Below, in pieces: positions 1 through 8,994 of a DNA stretch of 64,000 bases. How positions within the stretch are numbered: the stretch's first letter is position 1; each line of letters begins with the position of its first letter. The notes under the pieces were generated by a model. It searched no databases and was not told the origin of the DNA. It was given only the letters and a program-made list of their open reading frames with translations. The DNA is from Chitinibacter bivalviorum (GTDB lineage Bacteria; Pseudomonadota; Gammaproteobacteria; Burkholderiales; Chitinibacteraceae). Where the stretch lies: contig NZ_CP058627.1 of the NCBI RefSeq assembly GCF_013403565.1, forward strand, positions 2,914,001 through 2,978,000, read 5' to 3'. A program made the position numbers and the translations under genes.

Positions 1-52
1 GATTGGCGGTATAAATTTTGCCCAATCAGCTGAAATAGCATAAGGAACTGTC

Positions 53-334
53 ATGCGTATCGTCCAAATTCTCATCGCTAGTGTCTGCGCCATTGCCTTA
101 AGCCAACCCGCGTTGGCAGGATGTAAAAAAGAAATCAAAGAAACGCGCGAATTGATCGAGCGTGATAAAGACCAATACACCTTGGTTGCCAGAAATAAAG
201 CCTCGGCTGACTTACTCAGCGCCGAAGCTAAATTGATTGACTTGAATCCAATGCTCGATTTGGATTGCCTCAAAATGGTTCGCAAGGCGAAAGCAGAGTT
301 ACGTAAAGGCAAGAAAAAAGAGAATAAGGATTAA
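53..334 (+). CDS. Small exported protein, function unknown
   Basis: This encodes 93 residues. Residues 1–22 form a typical Sec signal peptide (hydrophobic core, then QPALAG), so the mature protein is probably periplasmic. The mature part is short, charged and Lys/Glu-rich, with two Cys (one just after the cleavage site, one in the middle) that could form a disulfide, and it ends in a lysine-rich tail. An AAGGA ribosome site at about 42–46 supports the ATG. I do not recognise a family. The upstream context is cut by the window edge. Confidence 0.7.
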   Translation: MRIVQILIASVCAIALSQPALAGCKKEIKETRELIERDKDQYTLVARNKASADLLSAEAKLIDLNPMLDLDCLKMVRKAKAELRKGKKKENKD

Positions 335-420
335 TTGAGTACTAGCTACCCGTTAGATTGAGCAGCCTTGCGTTACAAGACTACTCAACTCAGGTGTTCG
401 TGCACTGCATTGTCGGTGGT

Positions 421-1101
421 TTAGATTTTTCCCATCGCCCGCGCCAATTGAGCTGCGCTTTTCTTGGTGAGCTTGTCGATTTCTTTTTGCAAATAGGCCA
501 AGGTGATTTCTTGATCTTTTACCTTGGTTTTGCTCGTCTCCTTCAAGCTCACGACCCCCGCCAGTAGCTCGCCGCTAGTGGCGTCCTCGACCTGCGCCAT
601 CGTGCTTACCATCAGCAAATACGGCTCTTTGCCCATGACCCGTTTGGCCAGATTAATTTTGGCCTTGGTTGGCGCGAAATCTGTCAATTTACGATCCGGC
701 CGCGTTTGCCCCATGCCCGTGACGGCTGAGCGCAGTCGCAAGGTATTCGCATCGGGCTGCGTCACCACGGTAATGCCCAGATTTTGTAGCTCCGCGCTCA
801 ATTTAGCTTGGAAATACTGCGCAATTTTATTGGCCTCGCTCGGCTGCAACAGCTCCCACTCATTGATGTGGTTTTGCTGCAAAAACAGCGGCGGCTCAAC
901 GATAACTTGTTGGTACTGATTCAGCGTCGCGCCGGGTTTCAGGTACAGCCGTTGATTCGGGTTATTGGGGTCGGCTTGGTAGGCCGTCAGCGGAATCGTA
1001 AACAAGTTGTCACGCACCATTTCAGCATCCGTCGTCGCCCACGCGGACTGGCCCATCAGCAAGCTTGCGCCGAGCAAGGTCGCGCTAATCAGTTTTTTCA
1101 T
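421..1101 (-). CDS. DUF3313 family exported protein
   Basis: This is 226 residues from the ATG at 1101, which has AAGGA about 7 bases upstream. The frame stays open for another 30 codons upstream, but that extension has no signal-like sequence and no better ribosome site, so I reject it. Residues 1–22 are a signal peptide (MKKLISATLLG... ending near SAWA). The mature body, with a region around YQQVIVEPP and a GMGQTRPDRKLTDFAP segment, resembles the DUF3313 family of secreted or lipoprotein-like proteins of unknown role. No lipobox Cys is visible. It is transcribed alone, divergent from the gene at 1453. Confidence 0.75.
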   Translation of the reverse strand: MKKLISATLLGASLLMGQSAWATTDAEMVRDNLFTIPLTAYQADPNNPNQRLYLKPGATLNQYQQVIVEPPLFLQQNHINEWELLQPSEANKIAQYFQAKLSAELQNLGITVVTQPDANTLRLRSAVTGMGQTRPDRKLTDFAPTKAKINLAKRVMGKEPYLLMVSTMAQVEDATSGELLAGVVSLKETSKTKVKDQEITLAYLQKEIDKLTKKSAAQLARAMGKI

Positions 1102-1452
1102 TACAAATCCTTGAGTGAGTACGCGCATGGGTCTGACATGCGGGGGAAGAATGGTGATCTTCGGGGAATTTGTGGGGAAATTCAATGCCAAGATTACCGA
1201 GCGTCACCATGGACGATTTGTTTTTATTTTGTATTGGGGTATGTCTTCCAAGATAAGTCGTTATATGGCTTTTATGGCAATACATTGCGGTGTATGTGTT
1301 GTGCGGCGAGTGACCGCGCGCGCAGGCTCAATCTCGTTCGTCATGTTTAGCTCCAAAGGTACGTCTGTCGCGGCTTTGTCATCAAAGTGTACTGCGCACC
1401 ACCTATGCTAGTGGCTATATTTAATCGTCCAAACCGAGCTAGGAGCGCCAAG
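1102..1452. other. Divergent intergenic region (351 bp), no gene seen
   Basis: This lies between the divergently transcribed DUF3313 gene and the gene at 1453, so it must hold promoters for both. I could not pick a convincing promoter or operator. Overlapping short frames here have no ribosome sites and are not called. Confidence 0.5.
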
Positions 1453-1863
1453 ATGAATGCCAAGTATCTGTTAGCCCATTGTGTTGTTATTCTGGCTTGT
1501 AGCATGCACGTACAAGCAGAAACCAAATCGGCCACCAAGACCACACCAGATTTGGAGGTGATTATGGCCGCGCAGGAAAAAGCCGAAGAGCAGGTGGACG
1601 AAGGTCTCAAGCGATTTGGCTATCTCTCTGGTTTGAGCCACGGTTGTGTCGATGCGAGCCAGAAAACCATGCTGGAGCGTGAAGTGATGGATATCAATAG
1701 TGAAATCGCCCGCACGCTGGGCATTGATCGCGCCTTTTTGTACAGCGCCGCTTTTGGCTATGGCACCAAAATGGAAATCAAAACCAGCGACTGCAAAGCG
1801 GTTTTGGACAACTATGAAAAACGCGTCGCCAAATTCCGCGCCAGCAAAGGAGGCCAAAAGTGA
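1453..1863 (+). CDS. Exported protein of unknown function
   Basis: This is 136 residues. The ATG at 1453 is preceded by AGGAG at 1441–1445. Starting here puts a signal peptide (NAKYLLAHCVVILACSMHVQA) at the N-terminus, whereas the longer frame from 1387 would bury it. The mature part is mostly helical and charged, with two Cys that may form a disulfide (in SHGCVD and SDCKAV). The 3' end overlaps the next gene by 4 bases (GTGA), so the two are probably translationally coupled. No family recognised. Confidence 0.75.
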   Translation: MNAKYLLAHCVVILACSMHVQAETKSATKTTPDLEVIMAAQEKAEEQVDEGLKRFGYLSGLSHGCVDASQKTMLEREVMDINSEIARTLGIDRAFLYSAAFGYGTKMEIKTSDCKAVLDNYEKRVAKFRASKGGQK

Positions 1864-2246
1864 GTAAATCCACCACTTTGGCGCTAGCCGCCATCAGCTT
1901 GAGCATCCTCACTTGGTCGAACCTAGCACTGGCCAGTCGTTATGAAGTTCGGCGCGAAGTGCGCGAAGGCATCCGCTCGGTTGAGCGCGAAAAACGCGAA
2001 GCCCGCCGCGAATTAAGCCGCTGCACCACGCGTGAATGTGCCCGCCGAGAAATTAATGAAGGCTACCGCGAGGTCAATCGCGAACGGCGCGAAGCCCGGC
2101 GTGAGATTCGCCGCGAAGTACGCGATTATCGCCGTGAGCAATATTGGGAAGATAACCGCGACGATCGCCGCGATAATTTCCTTGGCGCAGTGGTAGTCGG
2201 CGCTGCCGTGGTCGGCGTTGCCGCGGCCATCGCCAATAGCGATTAA
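1860..2246 (+). CDS. Arg/Glu-rich exported protein, GTG start
   Basis: This is 128 residues starting at GTG, with a strong AAAGGAGG ribosome site at 1846–1853 inside the end of the preceding gene. A signal peptide (about residues 1–25, ending LALA/S) is followed by about 75 residues dominated by Arg and Glu in an irregular RREVRE-like pattern, predicted as a long charged helix. A C-terminal hydrophobic Gly/Ala/Val stretch (about residues 105–124) could be a membrane segment. It forms a pair with the upstream gene. Function unknown. It loosely resembles other small RR/RE-rich periplasmic proteins of proteobacteria. Confidence 0.75.
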   Translation: MSKSTTLALAAISLSILTWSNLALASRYEVRREVREGIRSVEREKREARRELSRCTTRECARREINEGYREVNRERREARREIRREVRDYRREQYWEDNRDDRRDNFLGAVVVGAAVVGVAAAIANSD

Positions 2247-2526
2247 TTAGCGCTTGTCGCATACGAGGCTGCGCTGGTGTCAGGCCGAAAGCGCAGCCTG
2301 TTGCATTTGTCATGGCGCAAGCAGTATCAATGATTTATGCCATTGTTCAAGACGAATCATGAGCTACCAGAAACGATTGTGAGGTAAATCTCAATGCCTG
2401 CGGCAAAAAAACAATAACGCCCTATACGCAGATTGACGTCTCAATACTCAAGTCATATCGTGTGCTTGCTGTATTTATTTATTAATAAATATGGCAAAAA
2501 TATTAAAAATACACGAGGAGATATTC
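2247..2526. other. AT-rich intergenic region
   Basis: No gene is seen. It contains a perfect 16-bp palindrome, TATTTATTAATAAATA, shortly upstream of the small gene at 2527; this could be promoter or operator sequence. There is no recognisable RNA gene. Confidence 0.4.
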
Positions 2527-2715
2527 ATGAAAAAAATCTTAGCACTTAGCATTCTTTGGGCGCTCACTTCTGTTTCTGCGCAGGCTGCGGTAACTATTCG
2601 TCCATATCCAATCATTAGTGGCCATACTGCACTTTATACCTGCAATGTGATGTGGTCTGGATCTTATGTTGATCATGTATCGGGTGGTTTTGTGTATTGC
2701 CGGAAAAATAGTTAA
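2527..2715 (+). CDS. Small secreted protein, function unknown
   Basis: This is 62 residues. The ATG at 2527 follows GAGGAG with good spacing. The in-frame ATG at 2491 would put 12 extra residues before the signal peptide and is rejected. Residues 1–20 (KKILALSILWALTSVSAQA) are a signal peptide, leaving a mature part of about 42 residues with two Cys that may be disulfide-bonded. A rho-independent terminator follows directly. Base composition is more AT-rich than the neighbouring genes. No family recognised. Confidence 0.65.
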   Translation: MKKILALSILWALTSVSAQAAVTIRPYPIISGHTALYTCNVMWSGSYVDHVSGGFVYCRKNS

Positions 2716-2739
2716 TTGGGTATAAATTATTGATTTAAT

Positions 2740-2776
2740 AAAAGCCTGATTTTGTGAATGAATCAGGCTTTTTTAT
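2740..2776 (+). terminator. Rho-independent terminator
   Basis: The stem AAAGCCTGATT pairs with AATCAGGCTTT around a short loop and is followed by a T run. It lies about 25 bases after the small secreted-protein gene. Confidence 0.85.
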
Positions 2777-2806
2777 TTAATAGGCGTTTGAGTTTATTTT
2801 GGCTGA

Positions 2807-2853
2807 GCATAGCCGCCAATCCGCGGTAGATGTCAAATTGCCGGCAAAGAAAA
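2807..2853 (+). repeat. Short direct repeat, left copy (island boundary)
   Basis: The segment starting GCATAGCCGCCAATCCG and ending GGCAAAGAAAAAC recurs in the same orientation near 3794–3841 with several mismatches. The two copies bracket about 1 kb of gene-free, repeat-rich sequence. Confidence 0.6.
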
Positions 2854-2950
2854 ACAGCGTAGGGCGTGGTTAGCCGACGGCGTAACCCGCCAATCAGGAT
2901 GTGATTCAATAAACATCAATCAGTGCGGGTCATGACCCGCCCTACATGGT

Positions 2951-3116
2951 TTGCTCCGTCCCTTGCAACCCGCGCGCGCCCGATCGCCGCGAAACCCCGT
3001 CCGTCCAGCGCTTGGCAAGGCGCCGCAAAACTCGCTGCGCGAGCTTGGATTTTATGCGGCTACGCCGCGAGTTTTGGTGCGCGTTCCGCCGCGCAGACAG
3101 GTTGGAGGCTTTGCTT
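2951..3116 (+). repeat. Direct repeat A, copy 1 (about 166 bp)
   Basis: GC-rich, and nearly the same sequence as 3191–3356 (about 166 bp each). By eye there are only a few substitutions and two compensating 2-base indels. Several overlapping frames stay open on both strands because of GC richness, but none has a ribosome site or protein-like composition. Confidence 0.85.
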
Positions 3117-3190
3117 GCATGCCACGCATAGCCTGCTGGCGCAGGCGGTGAACCGGCCGTTTCGCCGGCCAAACGAGCAAGGAGCGGGTC

Positions 3191-3356
3191 TTGCTCCGCC
3201 CCTTGCAACCCGCGCGCGCCCGATCGACGCGAAACCCCGTCCGTCCAGCGCTTGGCAAGGCGCCGCAAAACTCGCTGCGCGAGCTTAGGTTTAGCGGCTA
3301 CGCCGCGATGGTTTTAGTGCGCGTTCCGCCGCGCAGGCAGGTTGGGGGCTTTGCTT
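3191..3356 (+). repeat. Direct repeat A, copy 2 (about 166 bp)
   Basis: This is the second copy of the repeat at 2951–3116, offset by 240 bp. The intervening 74 bp are unique. Confidence 0.85.
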
Positions 3357-3740
3357 CTCCAAAGCCCCCAACACCCCAAAGGAGCCCCCCGCCTGCGGCC
3401 CTCCGGGCTTCCCTCAGTCGGTCGCGAGCCAAACGAAAAGCTGTTTGTCTCACTCCACTCCCTCGGCGATGGGCGACAGGGGATTAAAGCCCCAGACCAA
3501 CGAGTGCGGACTAAATATGCATGGGGTATATCAAGCAAGATCAATTAAATAATTAATTTAAGATCAATACCGTGGTAGGTATGTGCTGCCCTCGTCGGGC
3601 TGCGCCAATTCCCCTACATCAGCGCCGAGCGAGGAACGGGCGGGGCGGGGTTTCGGTGGGGCCTGTTTTGTTAAGCCCCGCCGCCGCTTCGATCCGTCCG
3701 CAGTCGAGGGCATCGGCGTAGCCGACGCAGATGTGGGGTC
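3357..3740. other. Non-coding, GC-rich repeat island
   Basis: No supportable gene. The sequence has low-complexity C/G tracts and looks like multi-copy intergenic DNA. Short frames here lack ribosome sites. Confidence 0.4.
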
Positions 3741-3784
3741 GCCTTTCTTTGCTTACTTTCTTTAGGCGAAGCAAAGAAAGTAAG
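3741..3784. repeat. Hairpin repeat with two alternative stems
   Basis: CTTACTTTCTTT (3752–3763) pairs perfectly with AAAGAAAGTAAG (3773–3784). An alternative stem pairs TTTCTTTGCTT with AAGCAAAGAAA. From memory, very similar hairpin sequences occur as intergenic repeats in many beta- and gammaproteobacterial genomes. Confidence 0.7.
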
Positions 3785-3793
3785 TGCCGCGGC

Positions 3794-3841
3794 GCATAGC
3801 CGCCAATCCGTGGTGGATGAGTTGTAGTAGGCAAAGAAAAA
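3794..3841 (+). repeat. Short direct repeat, right copy (island boundary)
   Basis: This is the second copy of the element at 2807–2853, same orientation, and closes the repeat island. Confidence 0.6.
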
Positions 3842-3862
3842 CCGCCATGGTTGGCGGTTTCT
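3838..3862 (-). terminator. Rho-independent terminator (minus strand)
   Basis: AAACCGCCA pairs with TGGCGGTTT. Read on the minus strand the stem is followed by a T-rich tail. It lies about 70 bases downstream of the membrane-protein gene ending at 3932. Confidence 0.7.
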
Positions 3863-3931
3863 TCATTTCGGGATTGGTGTAATGCGCTTCGCTTATTACA
3901 CCCTACGCGCTACGGTGCTTCATGTAGCTGA

Positions 3932-4705
3932 TTAATTAACAATAGCTCCGTATATTCGCAATACCTGATAATTAGTTGGAATGCTTGTTGCCGTTGTGCA
4001 TTCGTGCTTCGACATATTTTTTGATCCGCTTTCTTTTATGTACAGAATGTCACTGCCGTTTAATTCGGTCACATCGGGTTTTCGTTTATGTTCTTCAATC
4101 AAACTTTTACGGCAGTTTCCAAGAGACATCATCATATCAGCATGAATAATAGTCACTCTCTCTTTGCACGATTCAGGATCAACTTCTCCTTGCTCAAGTT
4201 TTTCTCTACACAAATTGCTTACCAACTCAAGAGCCTTAAATTTCGATTCAAGGCTATCAGGTTTGGGTGCTGTTTCTGCTCTTCTCTTTTCTGTATATTT
4301 AGCTCTAATCGCACTTGCCTCTTCTTTTGTCTTCCAACCTGAGTCACCACCGAAGTTATTACTTTTAACAACATCTTCTGGAGTTTCATATTCCTCGGCG
4401 TAGTTCATTAGCTCATAGTGAGATATAAACTCATATCCTTTGTCTTCTAAAGTTTTAGCAAGACTATCTCGTTTAGCGCAATACTTTGGAGTCTCTACTT
4501 CATCTGATGTACCACGACAAGAATTATCGGCGTCTTGATACGCAGCAATTAATTGACCATCATTTAGTTGAGCTACAGATGCAGTTGCAGGCAGATTGGT
4601 GACTGTTCGCGTTTCAACATTACTTTTCGGAGGTTGCAACATAACCAATATAACCAAAGCACCAATAGAGAGAAACAATCCAAGATATAATGAATCTTTA
4701 TTCAT
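3932..4705 (-). CDS. Membrane-anchored protein of unknown function
   Basis: This is 257 residues, with AAGGAAG ahead of the ATG. One N-terminal membrane segment (about residues 6–25, LGLFLSIGALVILVML) is followed by a hydrophilic domain, probably periplasmic, with six Cys (C63, C73 and four more in the C-terminal half) and a charged region around residues 130–150. It is clearly more AT-rich than its neighbours and is flanked by the repeat island. This is consistent with, but does not prove, horizontal gain. It is monocistronic, with its own terminator. No family recognised. Confidence 0.65.
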   Translation of the reverse strand: MNKDSLYLGLFLSIGALVILVMLQPPKSNVETRTVTNLPATASVAQLNDGQLIAAYQDADNSCRGTSDEVETPKYCAKRDSLAKTLEDKGYEFISHYELMNYAEEYETPEDVVKSNNFGGDSGWKTKEEASAIRAKYTEKRRAETAPKPDSLESKFKALELVSNLCREKLEQGEVDPESCKERVTIIHADMMMSLGNCRKSLIEEHKRKPDVTELNGSDILYIKESGSKNMSKHECTTATSIPTNYQVLRIYGAIVN

Positions 4706-4823
4706 TTACAACTTCCTTTTATTTATCAGCGCAGTACGTAATCACCGCAGGTATTGCGCTGCAAGTAGCGATTGGCATTTCATTCGGCATATCGCCGCCT
4801 CGCGGCGAATACGCCCTACCTAA

Positions 4824-7607
4824 TTAATGCGCCTCTTCCCAATTCTCCCCAACCCCCACTTCCGCTAGCAATGGCACTTTCAGCGTCGCCACATTGCCCA
4901 TAATCTCCGGCAATTTGGCTTTCACCAATTCCAATTCTGCCTCTGGCACTTCCAAAATCAACTCATCATGCACCTGCAACAGCAGTCGGCTATTCAACTT
5001 CTCCGCAATTAGCCACTGATTCACCGCCACCATCGCCAATTTAATCAAATCCGCTGCCGTGCCTTGCATCGGCGCGTTGATTGCTGCGCGCTCGGCACCG
5101 GCGCGTTGGGCTCCGTTCGATGATTTGATGGCTGGCAACCACAGGCGGCGGCCGAAGACGGTTTCGACGTAGCCCGCTTCTTTGGCTGCGGCGCGGGTGT
5201 TTTCCATGTATTCGAATACGCCGGGGAAGCGGTTGAAGTAGCGTTCGATAAAGGTTTTTGCCGCTTCGCGGGTGATTTCGAGCTGGGCGGCCAGACCAAA
5301 GGCGCTCATGCCGTAGATCAGGCCGAAGTTAATGCTTTTGGCGTAGCGCCGCTGCTCGCTGCTGACCTCATTCAGATCAATGCCGAAGACTTCGGCGGCG
5401 GTGGCTTTGTGAATGTCGAGGCCCTGCTCAAAGGCGCGGATCAGCGCGGCGTCGCCGGACAGATGCGCCATGATGCGCAATTCAATCTGTGAATAATCCG
5501 CCGAGACGATTTTGCAGCCCGTTGGCGCGATAAAGGCCTCGCGGATTTTGCGGCCCTCGGCGGTGCGCACCGGGATGTTTTGCAGATTGGGTTCAGTCGA
5601 GCTTAGCCGCCCGGTGACGGCGACGGTCTGGTTGAAATTGGTGTGCACGCGGCCGGTGTTCGGGTTAATCATCAGCGGCAGCTTGTCGGTGTACGTCGAT
5701 TTCAATTTGCTCAGGCTGCGGTGCTCCAGCAGCACTTTGGGCAGCGGGTAATCTTTGGCCAATTCGCTGAGCACTTCTTCGTCGGTCGATGGCGCGCCTT
5801 TGGGCGTTTTTTTGATGACCGGCAGTTTGAGTTTTTCAAAGAAAATTTCGCCCAGCTGCTTGGGCGAGCCGAGGTTAAACGGCTGGCCAGCTAGCTCGTA
5901 GGCTTGCTGTTCCAGCTCAATCAGGCGCAGGCCGATTTCGTGGCTTTGGCGGTTGAGTTTGTTGGCATCGACCAAAAAGCCGTTGCGCTCCATCACGTAC
6001 AGCACGTCGCGCGAAGGCATTTCGATGTCGCGGTAAACGTAGTTCAAACCCGCGTTGGCTTGCAAGCGCGGCAATAGGGTATTGGCTAGGCGGCCAGTAA
6101 TATCCGCGTCTTCGGCTGCATACCGCGTGGCAGTATCTAGGTCAACTTCAGCAAAGCCAATCTGCTTGGCACCTTTGCCGCAGATTTCTTCGTATTTGAT
6201 CGTCGTTTCGCCCAGCTCGCGCTCGGCTTGGTCGTCCATATTGTGCTTTTCGTGGCTGGCGAGTACATAGCTCATCAGCAGCGTATCATCAAAGATCCCC
6301 GCCAAAGCAATGCCGATATTTGCCAAAACGTGCTGATCGTATTTTAGATTTTGGCCGACTTTTTTGTGTTCCGCCGATTCGAGCCACGGCTTGAGTTGCG
6401 CGATCGTGTCGTCGAACGGAAGCTGATCTGGCGTGTCGGCGCCGTGGTGCGCCAGCGGCAGATAGGCGGCTTCGCCCGCTTGCACCGAGAACGACATGCC
6501 GACGATGCGCGCCTGCATCGAGTCGAGGCTGTCGGTTTCGGTGTCGAACGCGGTCATCGGCGCGGCGTTGATTTTAGCGATCCACTTGGCGAGCAATTCG
6601 GGCGTGGTGATGCACTCGTAATGGCGCTCCAGCGGGGCGGCTGGGATAGTTTGAGCTGCTTCTTCTTGGGGTATTGCCTCAGATGTGTTTTCAGCAAAGA
6701 GATCGGTGGTGATACCCTTGGGGGCTTCTGGCGCGGCGGCTTTGCCGACTTTGCCTTCCATCTCGCGCATCCAAGTGCGGAAATTAAAGCGGGTAAATAG
6801 GCTCAGCAGCGTCGCGCTGTCCTCAAGCTGATATTTCAAATCGTCGAAACCGTTCGGCAATTCGGCGGAGAGATCGACATCGCATTTAATCGTCACCAGC
6901 GCTTTCGCCGTCGGTAGCCACCCAAGTGAATCGCGCAGATTTTGCCCGACGACGCCTTTGATGCTGTCGGCGTTGGCGATGACATTGTCGAGGCTGCCGT
7001 ATTCAGCCAGCCATTTGGCGGCGGTTTTCGGGCCGCATTTCGGTACACCCGGCACGTTATCGACGGTGTCGCCGATCAGCGATAGATAATCGACAATCTG
7101 CTCGGGCCAGACGTTGAATTTGGCAAATACGCCGTCGCGGTCGAGCACTTCTTCGGTCATGCTGTTTTCAATGCGCGCGTGCTCGTCCACCAGCTGCGAC
7201 ATGTCTTTGTCGCCGGTCGACATAATCGTCGTGATGCCTTGCGCAGAGGCTTGCCGCGCCAGCGTGCCGATCACGTCGTCGGCTTCGACGCCTTCAATCA
7301 TTAAAATCGGAATCCCAAACGCGGCAACGGCGGTGTGGATCGGCGCTATCTGCACGCGCAGTTCATCGGGCATCGGCGGGCGCTGGGCTTTGTATTGCGG
7401 GTAAATGTCGTCGCGGAAGGTTTTACCTTTGGCATCGAACACGCACGCGATATAATCGGCGTGTGTTTGTTGGCGCAGCTTTTTGAGCATGTTCACAAAA
7501 CCAAAGACGGCATTGCTAGGTGTGCCGTCTGGGGCGCTTAGCTCGCGGATGGCATGAAAGGCGCGGTAAAGATACGAAGATCCATCAATTAAAAGCAGCG
7601 TCGCCAT
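4824..7607 (-). CDS. polA: DNA polymerase I
   Basis: This is 927 residues, the usual length for the enzyme that fills gaps and removes RNA primers. The N-terminal 5'–3' exonuclease domain (about residues 1–290) starts with LLIDGSSYLYRAFHA. The 3'–5' proofreading domain (about 320–510) keeps its acidic residues: DTETD near 351, a NLKYD motif, and YAAEDAD. The polymerase domain has motif A (DYSQIELR, about 703), motif B (RRYAKSINFGLIYG, about 752) and motif C (QVHDELI, about 877). All three activities therefore look intact. It is transcribed away from the DUF2782–thrB genes. The ribosome site before the ATG is weak. Confidence 0.98.
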   Translation of the reverse strand: MATLLLIDGSSYLYRAFHAIRELSAPDGTPSNAVFGFVNMLKKLRQQTHADYIACVFDAKGKTFRDDIYPQYKAQRPPMPDELRVQIAPIHTAVAAFGIPILMIEGVEADDVIGTLARQASAQGITTIMSTGDKDMSQLVDEHARIENSMTEEVLDRDGVFAKFNVWPEQIVDYLSLIGDTVDNVPGVPKCGPKTAAKWLAEYGSLDNVIANADSIKGVVGQNLRDSLGWLPTAKALVTIKCDVDLSAELPNGFDDLKYQLEDSATLLSLFTRFNFRTWMREMEGKVGKAAAPEAPKGITTDLFAENTSEAIPQEEAAQTIPAAPLERHYECITTPELLAKWIAKINAAPMTAFDTETDSLDSMQARIVGMSFSVQAGEAAYLPLAHHGADTPDQLPFDDTIAQLKPWLESAEHKKVGQNLKYDQHVLANIGIALAGIFDDTLLMSYVLASHEKHNMDDQAERELGETTIKYEEICGKGAKQIGFAEVDLDTATRYAAEDADITGRLANTLLPRLQANAGLNYVYRDIEMPSRDVLYVMERNGFLVDANKLNRQSHEIGLRLIELEQQAYELAGQPFNLGSPKQLGEIFFEKLKLPVIKKTPKGAPSTDEEVLSELAKDYPLPKVLLEHRSLSKLKSTYTDKLPLMINPNTGRVHTNFNQTVAVTGRLSSTEPNLQNIPVRTAEGRKIREAFIAPTGCKIVSADYSQIELRIMAHLSGDAALIRAFEQGLDIHKATAAEVFGIDLNEVSSEQRRYAKSINFGLIYGMSAFGLAAQLEITREAAKTFIERYFNRFPGVFEYMENTRAAAKEAGYVETVFGRRLWLPAIKSSNGAQRAGAERAAINAPMQGTAADLIKLAMVAVNQWLIAEKLNSRLLLQVHDELILEVPEAELELVKAKLPEIMGNVATLKVPLLAEVGVGENWEEAH

Positions 7608-7701
7608 GCGGGAAATCTCTATACTTGAGGTAGGTGAACGCCATTATAAACGAGGCGAGTTATAAACAAGGCTAGTTATCCACTAGCGAAGGGAGCGAGT
7701 C

Positions 7702-8022
7702 ATGCGCCATTTACTGATTGCTGCATTACTGGGATTGTTCGCAATACCGGCATTGGCCGAAGTGGTGGCTGACGTTCCGCCGCCGATGCCCACCGAAGAC
7801 ACGCCGCCCAAAGTTGAGTCTGTGCCTGAAGTTCGCATTATCGAGAAAAAAGACGCGACGATTACCGAATATCGTCTGCGCGGAAAGCTGTATCAGGTCA
7901 AAGTAACGCCAAAAGTGGGTAAGCCGTATTACCTGATCGACCCGACCGGCAAGGGCGAATTTGTGCGTAGTGACATTGTTGACAATATTGCAGTCCCGAC
8001 TTGGGTCTTGTTTGAATTCTGA
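7702..8022 (+). CDS. DUF2782 family periplasmic protein
   Basis: This is 106 residues with a signal peptide (about 1–19, ending ALA) and a GGGAGCG ribosome site. The Pro/Glu-rich linker and the C-terminal core (YRLRGKLYQVKVTPKVGKPYYLIDP) match the DUF2782 family. In betaproteobacteria this family usually sits between polA and thrB, as here. The gap to thrB is 8 bases, so they are probably co-transcribed. Molecular role unknown. Confidence 0.88.
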   Translation: MRHLLIAALLGLFAIPALAEVVADVPPPMPTEDTPPKVESVPEVRIIEKKDATITEYRLRGKLYQVKVTPKVGKPYYLIDPTGKGEFVRSDIVDNIAVPTWVLFEF

Positions 8023-8030
8023 GAATATTC

Positions 8031-8981
8031 ATGTCTGTTTTTACAACGGTTAGTAATGACGAGTTAGTCCCATTTCTGAAAAATTATTCGCTGGGGCAAC
8101 TGGTCGATATCAAGGGTATTGCCGCAGGCGTCACCAATACCAACTATTTCGTGACTACTACCCATGGTAAGTATGTACTAACGCTGTTTGAAACGCTGCA
8201 AGCGAGCGAGCTGCCGTACTACGTCGATTTGATGGTGCATCTGGGTCAGCACGGCATCGCGATTGCCGCGCCGATTGCCAATTTGCGCGGCGAATACATC
8301 GACGAGCTCAATGGCAAGCCAACGCTCTTGGTGCCTTGTCTGCCCGGCGCGGTCACCGATAGCCCGAATGTGGCGCAATGCGGTCAAGTCGGCGAAATGC
8401 TGGCGCAAATGCATTTGGCTGCGGCGAGCTATAGCGGCCAAATGAGTAACCCGCGCGGCCCGCAATGGTGGTCGGCGACGGCGCACGATATGTATCCGTT
8501 TATGAGCGAAGCCGATGCCGCTTTGCTACACGCCGAAGTACAACTGCAATCGCAGCATAAGTTCGATCAATTCCAGATGAATTTACCGAAGGGCGTGATC
8601 CACGCCGATTTATTCCGCGACAATGCGTTGATGAATGGCGATCAGGTCGGCGGCTTTATTGATTTTTACTACGCCTGCAATGACATTTTGCTGTACGACT
8701 TAGCGATTACGCTCAATGACTGGTGCGTGCTGGAAAACGGCGATATTGATGCCGAGCGCGCCCGTGCGATGTTGGCGGGCTATCAATCGGTGCGTCCATT
8801 AACGGACGATGAAGTCGCCGACTGGCCCATTATGCTGCGCGCCGCTGCGCTGCGCTTCTGGGTGTCGCGCTTGCTCGATTTCCACAAGCCAGCGGCAGGC
8901 GAAATGACTTTCGCCAAAGACCCAGGCCATTTCCAGCGCGTGATCCAACATCACCAAGCGCGTACTGATTTCTGGCTTTAA
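8031..8981 (+). CDS. thrB: Homoserine kinase (APH-fold type)
   Basis: This is 316 residues. It belongs to the aminoglycoside-phosphotransferase-fold homoserine kinases, which phosphorylate L-homoserine with ATP in threonine synthesis; this family is distinct from the GHMP-type ThrB of E. coli. Seen directly: a glycine-rich N-terminal loop (AAGVTNTNYFV, about residues 31–41), the catalytic loop HADLFRDN (about 191–198) and a metal-binding FIDFYYA segment after it. The length is standard. It is preceded by DUF2782 and followed 13 bases later by a sigma factor gene. Confidence 0.95.
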   Translation: MSVFTTVSNDELVPFLKNYSLGQLVDIKGIAAGVTNTNYFVTTTHGKYVLTLFETLQASELPYYVDLMVHLGQHGIAIAAPIANLRGEYIDELNGKPTLLVPCLPGAVTDSPNVAQCGQVGEMLAQMHLAAASYSGQMSNPRGPQWWSATAHDMYPFMSEADAALLHAEVQLQSQHKFDQFQMNLPKGVIHADLFRDNALMNGDQVGGFIDFYYACNDILLYDLAITLNDWCVLENGDIDAERARAMLAGYQSVRPLTDDEVADWPIMLRAAALRFWVSRLLDFHKPAAGEMTFAKDPGHFQRVIQHHQARTDFWL

Positions 8982-8994
8982 CCGAGCGATCACG

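Noticed and set aside
2923..3834. Several overlapping 60–120-codon frames on both strands in the repeat island
   Set aside because: They lie within direct repeats, have no ribosome sites, and are explained by GC richness that removes stop codons.
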